From Lepidurus packardi (Eukaryota; Arthropoda; Branchiopoda; Notostraca; Triopsidae): a stretch of 64,000 nucleotides of DNA. The notes under the pieces were generated by a model. That model did no database searches. It saw nothing but the letters and a program-made list of their open reading frames with translations, and was not told the DNA's origin. Made by a program: the position numbers and the translations under genes. The DNA lies in NCBI GenBank assembly GCA_023053545.1, contig JAKZAN010000005.1, positions 9,610,001-9,674,000 on the forward strand, read 5' to 3'. Positions 33,660 through 46,626 of the stretch are shown one piece after another; position 1 is the first letter of the stretch; every line of letters begins with the position of its first letter.

Positions 33660-36059
33660 ATGAAGAGTGTTTACTGGCATCGATTTCTTGTTTTAGTGTA
33701 TGCTTTTATGCCGCTGGCAGCGAGGTAGGCTGTTAATATACCATACGATACTTGTTCTTTCGTGTATTTAATGTTTAACATATGGATTTTCAATGCTGGA
33801 ACAACGAACAATATATATATTTAAAAAAAATAATAATTACTATGTTTTACATGCGTAGCTTGTGCTAGTATAGAATGTGTAAACGTCTTTGACACGTCTG
33901 ATACGTTGAAGAATGAAACGCTGCAGCATTAGAAATATTAACGTAACTAAAATATTGCAAATATTCGGAAACATTCTTTACACATTGAAAACATTGAAAT
34001 CTTCTTAAGGTTAACTGTTTCAGATAAGATTTCAGAATGTATGTATGCAAATCAATTATATCTGATACTTATAGTCAGTTGAAGGAGAATTGGGCGAATC
34101 CGTTTCAATTATTGGATCATTTGACGGATCCCAGCGTTTATGACAAACGAGCTCGATCGTATGAGGAAGGGGGAGGTCCAGTAGTTATTCGATCTAGTAT
34201 ACTGGTCTACGTATTAGGGGGCTTGGCTACCCAAACAATGGTATACGTATCTTCAAACAAAAAGAAAAATCAATGATCTGTACAACAATAAAATTGTCTT
34301 TCTACTTTAATAGGAATTTACAGCTCAGATCTTGTTAAAATACAGATGGGAAGATTTGCGGTTAAGCTACGACACGTACAATGTGTCGTTTGATCATCTC
34401 GAAGGCGAAGATTGGCTGGAGGCCAAGATATGGACACCTTTGATCTACATCGTTAATGAGAAGCAATCTACCAATGTGAATGTCCCTCGTGCTAATGTTT
34501 ATGTTTCTGTCACGCCTGGCGGTGTCGTAAGCTATCAATTTCGGTTAGTCCCACTGTCCCCTTACTGTCGAGATCGCCACTTGTTTTACTTAATTGATGT
34601 CTTTTCTCGTTGTAGACTGAATCTCCGAATGTTTTGTGCCTTGGATATGGCAAAATTTCCCTTCGACACTGAGAAATGCACCCTTAGCCTGGAATCCTGT
34701 ACGTCTAACTTTAGCCAGTGTTTGACAATGAAAATCTTCATTTTACCCAGAAAGTTTGGGTTTTTTAACGGCTTAACTTTTTTAAATTTCGTTAGGGAGT
34801 TTGCCAAGAGAGGAACTGCAACTTGAATGGGAAAGTGAAGGAGCAGTGCACATTAATAACGATTTCCCTCTCTTGGAATTTCGCTTGCTCAGCGCATTCA
34901 ACTGGAAGAGTTCCACGGTTCGAGAGCGAGGTTAGTAATTACAGTCCATAAATTGGAAGGTAAAGCGATCCCGAACTACCCTTTTCTGTGTTGTTTAGGA
35001 AACTTTAGTGTGCTACACGTAGATTTTCTCTTGGCTCGCGAATCAGGACACTATTTATTGGACTATTATGTGCCTGCGATATTGCTGGTCACGTTATCAT
35101 GGGTGTCGTTCTGGTTAGACCCTTCTGCTATCCCCGGACGCGTTACGATTGGTGATAAAACTACTTATTTATTGTTTCCATTTTTTCAGAATCTAATTTT
35201 GGAATATTTCACTCACGCGTATAGGTACGAGTTCCTTACTGACATTTATAACATTAATACGAAATTTGAGTACAAACATCCCAAAAGTTTCCTACGTGAA
35301 AGCCATCGACATCTACTCGTTAATGTGCACCGCTCTAATTTTTGCTTCCCTTATAGAATTTGCTTTCGTTAACAACATTTGGCGTCGCAAGTAAACTTGC
35401 TTTGCTTTCTAACTTAGGGAATGAGATAAATTAGTTACGTTTTGTACTTCTGTTGTGTTAGGAAGCTTATCGAGCTACGTAAATTGGACACGAAACACGT
35501 CTTGAAGAAAACCTTAACTCCTAATGTGATTCGGAAACTTTCCACTTCAAAATCCATACGTTCCTTGCCGTTCTACTCGGATACAGCCAGTCAAGTACGT
35601 ACGAGCTAGAGAACAGCCGAAAAGAAAGGAAGAGAACTAAAAGCAAAAGCTCAAGTGCTCACCATTCTTTTAATGTAGAGTGAATTGACCGTGACATCAT
35701 TAAGCCAAATCGAGAGCACTACACAATCCCGTCAGCGTGCTTTCAGTAACCCCATGTGTACGGTGGATCGACTCGAAGAATTTGTGGCGTCAGCGGAAAC
35801 GATTCAGGCCCCCAATCATCTAGACTCATCGCCAGCTGGGAGCCAATTACACTTAGACCAGCCGGATTGCGTATCAGTATCAATCACTGTGCCAGATCTG
35901 TCCTACTGCGTTCCTAGCACACGGAAACCAGGTTCACGGGAAAAGCAAAGTATGGATCCTCAAGAAATCGCCAAGTACTTGGATCGAAAGAGTCGTATAT
36001 TCTTCCCAGCCTTCTTTCTAGTGGCCAATGTCTTCTATTGGGGTTTTATTTGGATATAA
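33660..36059 (+). CDS. Cys-loop ligand-gated ion channel subunit, probably anion-selective
   Basis: Pentameric neurotransmitter-gated channel subunit. Exons 33660-33724, 34036-34240, 34314-34543, 34616-34698, 34796-34930, 34999-35151, 35225-35390, 35462-35594, 35679-36059 join in phase to 516 residues. Features: signal peptide (MKSVYWHRFLVLVYAFMPLA); ligand-binding domain with the signature loop C-(13 residues)-C containing KFPFD; helix 1 near YYVPAILLVTLSWVSFWLD; helix 2 IGTSSLLTFITLIRNLSTN; helix 3 after IPKVSYVKAIDIYS; a long intracellular loop rich in Ser/Thr and basic residues; and helix 4 at the very end (FFPAFFLVANVFYWGFIWI). The M1-M2 link reads AIPGRV, without the Glu of cation channels and close to the PAR motif of GABA/glycine-type channels, but with Gly for Ala. 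No second Cys pair is seen before helix 1, unlike glycine- or glutamate-gated types. The ligand cannot be told from sequence. Confidence 0.92.
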
Positions 36060-37135
36060 ACATGAAACACATAAACTTGAAAAGAAAATCGAATAGTTTT
36101 GGGGTGGATTGAAAAAGTCGTCCACGCGTGGTAGAAAAAGCCAGTTTATTATATGTATGAAGAAATATTGAGATCGAGGAGAAAAAATCACAGCAAACCC
36201 AAAATTGTTTGGCTTAACACACGCACGCACCATATGGCACCACACTTTGTGTGAATGCGAGTAAAATGACCAAGGAGGGAAGTGGAAAAGTTTGGGGTTG
36301 CTTCATTAATGTCAATCAAACACTCTCACACTTGATTACGCGAAGCAAAAATCTCCTGGGACTAAACTTCACGCCAAAAAAAGACTACATCTTGAACTTT
36401 CCGGGGCGACAAAATCGAAGAAAAATAATATGTGGAGGGGTTCCCAAGGAGCTATAAGGGTAAGCAAGAGATGAGGGATGTAAGCGTATTTTCTTTACAT
36501 AAATGAATGGATTAAAGATCTTGATGGTGAGTTTATGGGAGGGTACACCGTTTAAGGCTTGCGAAAATTAAAAAAAGGTAGAAAAATCGCTTGAAAGTTT
36601 TTATAGGGACATCAGTGACTTTTTTGTCGCATTAAAAGTGAGTGCGAGCGAGACTCTGATATAAATGTTATTAGTACGAAAGAAGTAAAAATATGTACAT
36701 TGTATTTTGGGGGGACCATTACTCCCGTGATGACGTCGCTGTCGCCCCACTCTACTTCCCGAACGACGAGATTGACTGGAATGATGGAGAGAAGGGTTTC
36801 GCGCAGCGCAAAGATGGAAGTGGTAATTTCAGCGTGAGGGCAGACAGACAGACGAACTCAATAATTCAAATTTCCCTCAATAAAAACATGAAAGAAAAGA
36901 TAGAATGAGAGAGACATGGAACACCGACAAGGCAGCTGTTCCCTGGCAAAAATGTTGGGGATAACTTGGAGTATCTGTTTTTCTTTTCCTTTTTGTTTTT
37001 GCTGGTGGCACCCAAACGTTAAATGAAAGGGAATACGCGAATGTCATCTCTAGGAAAAGAGATTTTACTGACATTCTGGCGAAACTTGTGGGATAGAACC
37101 GAACTTTTCCCCAAATTGAAAGTTTTGTTTGGTTC
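36060..37135. other. Convergent intergenic region
   Basis: About 1.1 kb between the stops of the Cys-loop gene (+) and the EB-module gene (-); both 3' untranslated regions should lie here. Nothing else recognised. Confidence 0.5.
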
Positions 37136-40100
37136 CTAAACTTTGGTGGCGGCATCTTTCATTTCAATCGCCACATGCTTGGGAGACGCAGATCCGTTTC
37201 GCAATGGTGTTGTAGCGTCATCATGACTTGGTCGCCGACCAACTGTTTAATAGACAGAAATGTGATCAACTTTTATTACAGTAAAAATACGACCGACGCC
37301 TTAACAAGCGTGTTCTTACTTGAGCCGTTAGGCGACCTGGGTAACGAATTTACGGAGGTTTGTCGACTCGGAGGGCGAAGACTCGCGCGACGCCCGGTGT
37401 CCTTTGTTTCTTTGAGAAGTGATACGTTAGCCAAACGTGGGTTTGGTGTGTTGAAAATACTCCTGTTTTCCCCAAAGCGGGACCTGAAAGGAAAAATAAA
37501 AACAACCCCCACGTGTTAGCCTTCTTGTACTTTAGTTAGAGCCCCCACGGTCTGAGACACGAGCGCAGCACTTTTAAATAAAGTTACTCTGCAAAGTTTT
37601 GCTTACAACAAGATTCCATGAGGACTGTTGATATTATTGATTCATACGTTCTTTAAGAGTGGAAAACTTCCAGTGGTTCCTTAAAACCTTATTATTTTCT
37701 TGAAAAACTTGCGAGTCAAATCAAAGTACTGCAAAAATTAAATTAAATTTGCTACTACTCATTTTTCAAAACTTGGCACTGTTTGAAACCTCATTCTAGC
37801 GGAACTTTACTGCTCCTTACAGAATTATAGTCAGTTAATAGAAAGTTATAAGTTATAACGGTGTAACTTACAATCACAGACTGGTCCAACTTTCGATTTT
37901 CTTGTTAAAACTCGTTTATCTGAACTAAAACTCTGTTGACGAGAACGTGAACGCGGATACGTTTTCATTATATGTGTAGCTTCGCTAACTACCTTAGGAA
38001 TCGATAGGAGCCCTTGAAGAGAAATGTAGCCTTGATGGAGTTCTAGAAGTTAGAGCTGGTTAAGTTGCATTTTGTCTCCCTAGAAATCTCATACTCGGAA
38101 ATCTACTGGGTTCTTTGAACTGCACCATTTCCTCCCCTCAAGATCGAGCTATATGTATGCAGCAATATAGTTTATACTATGTGGTAGACTGAGGAAACGC
38201 TAGGAATTTATACATGCTCTACAGCTGAGGGTTGCGTAAATGATTTGAAACGCTACGTACTTGCTGAAAAGACGCAAAACCACACACAAGATGACGAACA
38301 TTAACGCCAGCCCAGCCAAAACCCCAATCATGGTAGGATCCACGTAAGTGCCAGGTTCCCACGCTTCGTTTTCTACAGAAAATCATAAGAGCTTTTAGAA
38401 ACATGGCTTAAAAACCGTTCATCTTATTCCCCGGTTTTCACGTCTCACGGTCGATCTAGACGTAGTGCTTGCCTTTGGACCACATAGTAAGGTTCATGTA
38501 AACCAGCCCTTAACTTTGCAGACTACAAGATCGAACTCGGTGAACTCTGAAACCTAGCATTTCTTTGGCAGCAATTTCCCCGAGTTTGCAAACGACAGAA
38601 GGGCGGGAATTTGGGTTTCTTGAGTTTTTTCGAGTTTCTTTCAGAATTCCTTTTCTCTAGTTTGGTTTTGTTTCTGTAATTTTTTTTCGTGAAAAGTGAA
38701 TGTAAAGAAAGAGAGAAAGAAAAATTTACTTTTCTTTTCCCTGATAAAGGCTAAAAGTCGGTCATTTTTCTCAATATTTCAAAGCCAAGCATGCATTGTC
38801 TGATAAAGGAAGATTGATCGAGATTCTTTTTATTCCGCAGGGGACTTGACGTAATGAAGACTGGCGGAAAGTAGATGGCGGAAGAAGATTTTGACGATTT
38901 GACTTTAACGATCTTCGCCCCAAAATTTGAATATTTGGAGCTTCTAGAACCCATTGATTGGGGTTAAAAGATATGCGGTATAGGGAATGGATAAAGATAG
39001 GAAGGGAAAACGTTGGCTTTGATGCAGTTTTTTCTAGAAGCTCGTGAGGGTCAGGGAATTGCTATAACATCTATAGGGAAGGCGCAATACTGAGGAAGTA
39101 AAGCCAGCAAAGCCCGTAAAACATGCCAGGCGCTCTTTAGAAGATTAGAGCTGAGATAAAATAGCTAAAAAAAAAATCCGAACGTTAAAGAATAGTTTTA
39201 ATGTTTTGTTTTTCTTGTTACTCTTGCGAATATTTCTTCGGAAGGATTCCTTTCTGAATTTAGGTACGTTTGCTTTTCATTTCCCCTCCTTTCAGAAATG
39301 TAGAAAATTTGTAAAGTCAACTTTCCTCTCATTGCGATAAATTGTTTCAACTATGTATTTTGTACTACTGCAGTAATTCCGCAGCACGCATGCTTAGAGC
39401 ATATCTTTGGAAAAATCTTTCGTGTTTATACGCGATTAAAAATGGTTCCGAGCTTCTGCGTGTCCCCTCAAAATTTGGTAGTAATTTCTTCGACTTACCA
39501 ATGCACCAGATCTGGCCGGTCTCGTAACGGAATGGGCGGTACCCGAGACTGCAAGCACAGCGTTTGTGGCGACACTCGGAATTACTGTCCACGGTCCGAC
39601 ATTGGGCGCTGAACAGACATGTCTCGTTTAATGCCATTTCTAAACCCCCAACCAAAATAAAAACGGAGAAGGAATAGATTAATAACTTTAAAAAACTGAT
39701 AATTTATTTCGTATTTCTTTTCCTTTTTAGTGTTCTTTTTGTAGTATTTGCTATGGAAAGCGCTTTAACACTAACCAAACAAGGCTATATTTGCTCCGTT
39801 CCACTTTCCCAAAATAAAAAAGGGAAAGAAATAGGAAGAAATACAAAGTTTGTGTTTGCCTTATGAAGTCTCAATGTACTTAGTACTTACCTTTGCCACA
39901 CATTGTGCCACCTGCGACGGGGTGAGTGGGTAAACAGGTACACGTCCCCGTCTCCAAATCGCAAAACGCCCCAGGCAAATCATCACAATCTGCGAAGCTA
40001 TCGCACCCGTCTCCTAAGTGCAGAAAACCTGTGAAAATAAAAGAAAAAGCGTTTAGCGCAGCACAAAGTATGAGTCAATTACTGGCCATTACTGCTTCTA

Positions 40101-41769
40101 ATGGCACCCAAAGGAGGGGGTATCGCTGCTTGGAGGGGGGTATCGTCGGGGCTTCTGTGTTTGGTGTGACCCAGCGGGGTCAAAGTTCTTGTTTATATCT
40201 TATTTTTTGTCTCTGTTTCGGTTAGTAGTCGTAGTGGCCCTATATTTCTGCAGGAATGTACATGCTTTGCGCTGGATCAATACGTTGGACGGAGCAAAGG
40301 TGTCCCTTGTTTCCTTTCCTTGCCCCCTTCACCCCCTATTTTTTCTATCTCTACCCTCCCCCCCCCCTTTCTCCTTCCTTTTGCATTTCAACACGCACTC
40401 TGCCCGGTACTGGCTTTTCCTGTATTTTTTTTTATTTCTTCTTATTTTTTATTCCCACCTTACTTTGGTGGGGGCAATGGGCGTTTATCTTATTCCACAC
40501 GGAAGGTAATGCTAATGCTAACAAAATACCCTTGCATCCGTAACGAAGTACTTGCAGCCAGTAACGAAGTAATATATAGCCCAGCTGTTTGTTGGTATGT
40601 TTTTATTGTTGTGGTGGGGTGCGGAAATGAATCATTAATCTTGTGTACCGAATTTGAGATTCAACTAAAGATAAGTGACTAAAATTGCTTAAGACTGTTG
40701 CGACACATTGCTGCAGTACTATCTGTTCCAAAGGAGATTATTCGAAAGAATGTTATCATTGGAGGTCAGGGCAGGTACTTTTTTGTAGCAAGAGAAATGG
40801 GATGAAACTACTGGCCACAACGGTTTCCAATAGCCATATATCTTCCGCTGGATTGGCCGGAGTGCGTTTTCAATTTGGACAAAGGACACGGGGTACCAGC
40901 GAGCGAAAATTATGGTGACTCCCCTAGTTTTTTGCTCAAACTATGTTTTTCTATCCGTTTGGAGTGCTAGGGGGATCAATACGGCATTGTTCTCAAGAAT
41001 TTCTAGCACCCAGCGAAGGATAAAGCTCCTACTGATGATCACAAGTAATTAGATTGGGAATCTCAAGCGTTGTTTCTTTCTTTGGTGCACGGGAAACTTG
41101 TAATTTGAAAACCGAGTGGGCTTAGGTGTAATCCTTGTGAAGGGCATGAAGAATCCCATCTAGGAAATAGCAAGTGTAAATTTTCGACCAGAAAAAGTAA
41201 ATAAAACAACCTGCATACCATTAACCCCGCCCCCTTGATCTAATGTTTGTGGAAGTGGAGGGATTTAGTAGATACACACCAAAGATAAAAGCCTGGATAT
41301 AACCCGATTCTTTTTAAGCCTGCAAAGAAGCGAGAGAATAAACGCATCTGGGCTTGTTTGGGTAAGAGAGAGATTCATTGTCTTAAGCCACGCCCTCTTG
41401 AACCTTTCCTCTCCGATTCTTCTCTCAATTAGGTATACGACAGCAGATTTGGGGACATAAAAGCAGACCAAGAATGCAAAGGGAGAGGAGTTGAAAAGAA
41501 CCAATTTGAAAATCTTGAATTTTCGACAACATGACATGAATTTGAAATAGAAGGATTTGGATTTCTTGTTTCGTTCTCTAACCTTTGGTCGTAGTAGGAA
41601 TGACTTCCGACATGGCTGGATCATTAAGCGGTTGATTATGTACATCGGGTTCCACGAAGGGTAGTAAGGATTGTGCAGCTTGTACCGGGGGTGTAAAGTA
41701 ACATGAGAGAAAACTCATCGCCAATAAAAGAAGTAGTCCTTTGTTAACGAGGGCGAACGACGTGAACAT
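37136..41769 (-). CDS. Single-pass membrane protein with two EB-like Cys-rich modules
   Basis: Exons 41769-41583, 40028-39891, 39639-39499, 38372-38261, 37483-37320, 37242-37136 join in phase to 282 residues. Layout: signal peptide (MFTSFALVNKGLLLLLAMSF...); module 1, six Cys in the order C-x5-C-x7-C-x6-C-x-C, then a last C; module 2, C-x5-C-x8-C-x4-C-x-C, then a last C about 13 residues on. Both fit the EB-type pattern seen in nematode and arthropod surface proteins. After EAWEPGTYVDP comes one membrane helix (MIGVLAGLALMFVILCVVL), then a basic, Ser/Pro-rich cytoplasmic tail of about 90 residues ending in TKV, which could be a PDZ-type end. The start at 41769 is the Met that opens the signal peptide; the frame is open further upstream. 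The function is unknown; adhesion or receptor roles are only guesses. I do not recognise a named orthologue. Confidence 0.8.
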
Positions 41770-43165
41770 GATAATGGAGTGCGTCTGTTGTCTAGCACTT
41801 GGGCACATTTGGTACGGTACCTTTGAACGACTTTCTTCTTCAGGACGAAGTGGGTTGTATTCTAGAACTATATTGGGATTTGGTTTTGGAGATAACATTC
41901 ACATGGCGAATCACTTACGACGAGCAGAATGGAAACGAAACAAATAGATTTCGCAGCAAAAACAAGTTGGTTGGAAATAATTGCAAGGAATATTCTTTCA
42001 CTTAAAATGGACCGAAATGTGTTAATAGGAGTGGTGTTCCCGGAGTCTCAGCTCGAACTGGGGGTATATCCGGCTGGGTCATATAAAGAGGGCGAAACGG
42101 GGCACTGCCTCGATCAATGGTTCTGACAAGCAGACGTCGTCGGAGGAACATTTAACATTGCATAGAATAAATAAAAACGGAGGCAGCTCAACTAAAACCC
42201 GATGCCTGTTTACGTCACACTGTAGGTTCTATAGAGCATTTATTGAAGGCAAATATTCAAGGAATTTGATACATGCCTTTTAAAAACAAAAAAAAAAAAC
42301 TAGAAGAAATATGCCTTCGATGCCGTGGTGTGGCTTTTCATTTTAAAAGGCGCTTGCAGTGTGAATTGTTTGGTTGTGAACGGTTGGTGTGTTATCCTTT
42401 TACCATAAAAGGCTTTTCATAGTATTATCAACGGATTTTAGCGCAAAATTGGTTTGTTTAACAAAGAATTGACATTTAACATCGATTTTGGAATATTTTC
42501 ACCCTGGAAATCAGGCAATAAACACATGTACTCCATGCGACGTACGGCTGGAATACGTTTGTTGCAAGTCATAGTTGTAGCGCAAAGTTTTTTTCAAGTT
42601 TTAGCGCAAAATTGGTTTGTTTAACAAAGAATTGACATTTAACATCGATTTTGGAATATTTTCATCCTGGAAATCAGGCAATAAACACATGTACTCCATG
42701 CGACGTACGGCTGGAATACGTTTGTTGCAAGTCATAATAGCATCAAAAGCAACAGAAATTCACGCTTTAAAATTTGCCTTCTAGTTTTAAGCATTAATTA
42801 CTTAATAGCGAATGCAATATCGTTTGCTTTTCCATTTGGATTTTTTGTAAGTATCGAATAAATGGTCTAGTATAAGGTGCTTTTATTAAAAAAAATTGAC
42901 AAAAACGATTAATAAACAAACGCCAATAAAAATAAACACGCTAAATAAATAAATGCCATAATTGCAGTTTTCCGTTTCTTTTTTAAAAGAAATAATCGAT
43001 TTCCGTATTTTGTATCCTGGATCAAGGCAATTAGACGGAGGTTGGCCACCATGAAGGCGTGGCTCATCAACAGACGAATAGGAAGAGGCCACCGACAGGT
43101 GTTGGCAACGCCTCCATAGGCAGTCTTTCTACGTATATTTGTGTCAGAAATCCGTCTTTTCCACG
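41770..43165. other. Divergent intergenic region
   Basis: About 1.4 kb between the EB-module gene (-) and STT3B (+), expected to hold both promoters. A 163-bp-spaced direct repeat occupies 42436-42736. No further gene seen. Confidence 0.5.
42436..42736. repeat. Two direct copies of a 138-bp unit
   Basis: The unit beginning TTTTAGCGCAAAATTGG at 42436 recurs at 42599 through GTTGCAAGTCATA, with only one base difference noted (CACCCTGG versus CATCCTGG). Near-identity suggests a recent duplication. It is intergenic. Confidence 0.9.
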
Positions 43166-46100
43166 ATGGCGGGTCCCAAAACACCGGCTTCTCGGAAAAA
43201 AACGTCTCCTTTTAGTGCAGTGGGCTCAAAAAGTTTGTTAACGCTTGCTATTTTAGCTTTAGCGTGCATCGTAGCCTTCGCATCCCGACTTTTTGCCGTC
43301 ATTCGCTTTGAAAGTATCATCCATGAGTTCGATCCATGGTAAGCCTCCTCGATATCGCCCAAACAAACAGACTTTTCTTTATGTTCTCTTCTATTTCTAC
43401 AGGTTTAATTACAGAGCTACCGCATATATGGTCAAAAATGGTTACTACAACTTTCTCAACTGGTTTGACGACCGAGCCTGGTATCCTTTGGGTAGAATTG
43501 TGGGGGGCACAGTTTACCCTGGACTGATGGTCACCTCAGGAGCTATTCATCACATTCTTCATAGTCTAAACATCCCGGTGCACATCCGAGATGTGTGCGT
43601 GTTTTTGGCCCCTGTGTTCAGGTACCAATTTGCTTTCAAAACTCCACCAGATCACAAAAAGACTTGTAATTCTTCATTCTAGTGGCTTAACTGCTATAGC
43701 CACGTACTTTCTCACCAAAGAATTATGGTCAGCTGGCGCCGGTTTACTGGCGGCTTGCTTTATTGCCATCGTTCCCGGCTACATCAGTCGGTCAGTGGCT
43801 GGAAGCTACGATAATGAAGGCATTGCCATCTTTGCCCTCATGTTCACATATTATCTCTGGGTAAAAGATCCCCATTCCGTCCTTAAAACACCCATAAACC
43901 GTAAATTGTTTATATTTAGGTCAAATCAGTTAAAACGGGTTCGATTGGATGGGCCACAGCCACAGCACTCTCTTATTTCTACATGGTAACTTGAGCTAAG
44001 CCTTTAATCGAGTTAATTCATTGAGTTTTGCCCTGTTTAGGTATCTGCATGGGGTGGTTACGTTTTCATCATCAACCTGATCCCCTTACACGTGTTTGTC
44101 TTGTTGATCATGGGTCGTTTTTCCTCGAGGCTTTTCACCGCGTATACCACGTTTTTCATCTTGGGTTTGCTCCTCTCGATGCAAATCCCCTTCGTGGGAT
44201 TCCAACCCGTACGCACTAGCGAGCACATGGCCTCCGCGGGGGTATTCGTGCTCATGTATGCCGTAGCTTTGCTAAGCTATCTGCAATCCGTGCTCTCCAA
44301 AGCCCAATTCAAGTACCTGTTCCTGGTAGGAGGTTTGGGCGCTGCCGGCGTAGTTTTCTTGGCGGTTGTAGCTTTAACTTACGCTGGAGTAATCGCACCT
44401 TGGAGTGGCAGGTAAGCTTCCAGTCGACACATCCTTAAAAAAAAAAATTTTATTTATTTTTTTACAATGGAAATTGTCAGGTTTTACTCCTTGTGGGACA
44501 CTGGTTACGCCAAAATCCACATTCCAATCATTGCTTCCGTCTCGGAGCATCAACCCACTACGTGGTTCTCATTCTTTTTTGATTTACACATCCTTGCCCC
44601 CACATTCCCGGTGGGCTTGTGGTACTGCGTGAAAAACGTGAATGACGAACGGGTCTTCATCATTTTGTATGCTGTAAGCGCCGTCTATTTCGCCGGAGTC
44701 ATGGTCAGGTTAATGCTGACGTTAACGCCGGTTGTTTGCGTGCTGAGTGCGATCGCTTTCTCCAAACTGCTCGAATATTACTTGCAAGAAGAGGAAACCC
44801 AAGCTGGAGAGCAGGAAGTCTCTGCTGATGAGGCTGAAGACAAGCCTAACTTGTACGACAAAGTAATTAATTTTCTATATTTTTTTGTAGGTATATAAAG
44901 GTTAATGTATCTTTTTGAAGGCGGGGAAACTGAAGAAAATGAAACACGAACAATCCAAGAGCGCAGAAGGAGTGGGCATGAATGTTCGCAGCATTGTAGT
45001 CATCGCGGTGATGATGATGCTCATGATGTTTGCGGTGCATTGCACTTGGGTCACGTCCAACGCGTACTCTAGTCCTAGTATTGTCCTAGCGTCGTATGGC
45101 CAAGATGGATCTCGTCAGATCATCGACGACTTCCGTGAAGCTTACTATTGGCTGTGGCAGAACTCTGCAGAAGATTCCCGAGTTATGTCGTGGTGGGATT
45201 ATGGCTACCAGATAGCGGGAATGGCAAACCGAACTACTTTAGTGGACAACAATACGTGGAATAATTCACATATTGCCTTGGTAAGGACTTTATACAAGAA
45301 ATTATTAAGTTTAACCTTTAAAAAAAACTTAAAAAACCTTTAAAAAGAGACTTTAAAAAAAAAAAATTATTAAGTTTTCGTGCGTATTTTCTGGAAATTT
45401 AGGTGGGAAAAGCCATGTCGTCCAATGAGAGCGAAGCGTACAAGATCATGACCGCGTTAGACGTGGATTATGTGTTGGTAATCTTCGGTGGGGTGATTGG
45501 ATATTCTGGCGATGATATTAACAAGTTTTTGTGGATGGTACGCATCGCAGAAGGAGAACATCCTAAAGATATTCAGGTAACGGCTTAGTTTCTAAACAGG
45601 ATTTGAATTAAACTTGAATGAAGAATGACATTTGGTGTAATTTATATTTAAATCAATGTTTGTTTCCTAGGAGAGTAATTACTTTTCGGATCGTGGGGAA
45701 TTCAGAGTGGATGCCGAGGCTTCTCCCACGATGTTGAACTGTTTGATGTACAAACTCAGTTATTACCGTTTTGGAGACATGAAAGTAAGGCATTTGAATT
45801 GATTAAAGAAGATTTTATTATTTATTTATTTTTTAAAGTTGGATATGCGTTCAGCGGCTGGCTTTGATCGTACTCGTAACACAGTCATTGGCAGACGCAA
45901 TTTCGACCTGACGTATTTGGAAGAGGCCTACACCACAGAGCATTGGTTGGTTCGAATCTATCGAGTGAAGAAACCTCATGAATTTAACCGTCCCTCGATT
46001 ACCAAGTCCCATCGCAAGATTCCCATTTCCTCCAAATACATTTCTAAGAAGGTAATACACCTTAATAAAGGCGGATACAGTTGCTCTGATTGAGCTGGAT

Positions 46101-46191
46101 TAATATTTGATTCTCTTAGACCTCGAAAAGGAAGAAAGGATCCATTAAGAATAGACCCGTTGTGGTGAAAGGTACCAGGTCGACTGCGTGA
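43166..46191 (+). CDS. STT3B: Oligosaccharyltransferase catalytic subunit STT3B
   Basis: ER multi-pass enzyme that transfers the Glc3Man9GlcNAc2 glycan from dolichol pyrophosphate to Asn in N-X-S/T sequons. Exons 43166-43338, 43403-43621, 43683-43860, 43920-43985, 44041-44411, 44481-44862, 44921-45280, 45403-45576, 45671-45784, 45839-46051, 46120-46191 join in phase to 773 residues. Active-site and substrate motifs are all present: HEFDPWFN (first metal-binding Asp); [14 protein letters not shown]; the [10 protein letters not shown] loop; WWDYGYQ (about residue 554-560), which reads the sequon; and [16 protein letters not shown], carrying the D-K motif. The B rather than A paralogue is suggested by overall length, the N-terminal extension, the acidic insert ([11 protein letters not shown]...) before NLYDKAGKLKK, and the basic C-terminal tail. 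Several N-glycosylation sequons occur around DNNTWNNS. Confidence 0.97.
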
Positions 46192-46283
46192 AAAGCTAAT
46201 GTACTTGAAGCGACAAAGAATAATGCGGGACCTCTAAAAATTTAAGAAACGTAATAAATTAAGTAACAAGCAGACAAGAATGG

Positions 46284-46289
46284 AATAAA
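46284..46289 (+). terminator. Poly(A) signal AATAAA for STT3B
   Basis: Canonical hexamer about 90 bp after the stop codon. Confidence 0.45.
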
Positions 46290-46552
46290 CGAGAAATTTG
46301 GCTTCAAAGAAAAAGAGAAAAGCCAGGTGTGGGAGCACATGTGTGCAAATAATTTCCTTTTCTTTGTTGTAATGGCGAGGGTGATCTTGCAATTGTTGTT
46401 TGCCGAATAGAGTGATTCAATGCGTGAACCAAGTCTTTCTTCGTTTTGCTTGGTTTCGTTCTTACTACGCCCTGTTTAGTGTAAAAAACCTTAGTGCGAT
46501 ACTTCTGAATGCATTAAAATTTAAAGTTAATAAGTTAGGGACGGATCCCAGA

Positions 46553-46572
46553 GCCTCCGTGGCGCAATCGGC

Positions 46573-46609
<37 letters not shown>

Positions 46610-46626
46610 GAGTCCACCCGGGGGCG
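46553..46626 (+). tRNA. tRNA-Asn (anticodon GTT), copy 1
   Basis: 74-nt cloverleaf: acceptor stem GCCTCCG/CGGGGGC (one G-U pair), D arm GCGC...GCGC, anticodon stem TTCGG/CCGAA with loop CTGTTAA, T arm GGTGG-TTCGAGT-CCACC, discriminator G. The internal A and B box promoters are the D- and T-arm sequences. No intron, no encoded CCA, as expected in a eukaryote. Confidence 0.97.

Noticed and set aside
40189-40682. Overlapping plus-strand open frames of about 100 residues
   Set aside because: Low-complexity pyrimidine-rich sequence inside the first intron of the EB-module gene; no homology or splice structure.
41265-41645. 126-residue minus-strand open frame
   Set aside because: Overlaps the end of EB-module exon 1 in another frame and runs into its intron; basic and aromatic composition typical of chance frames.
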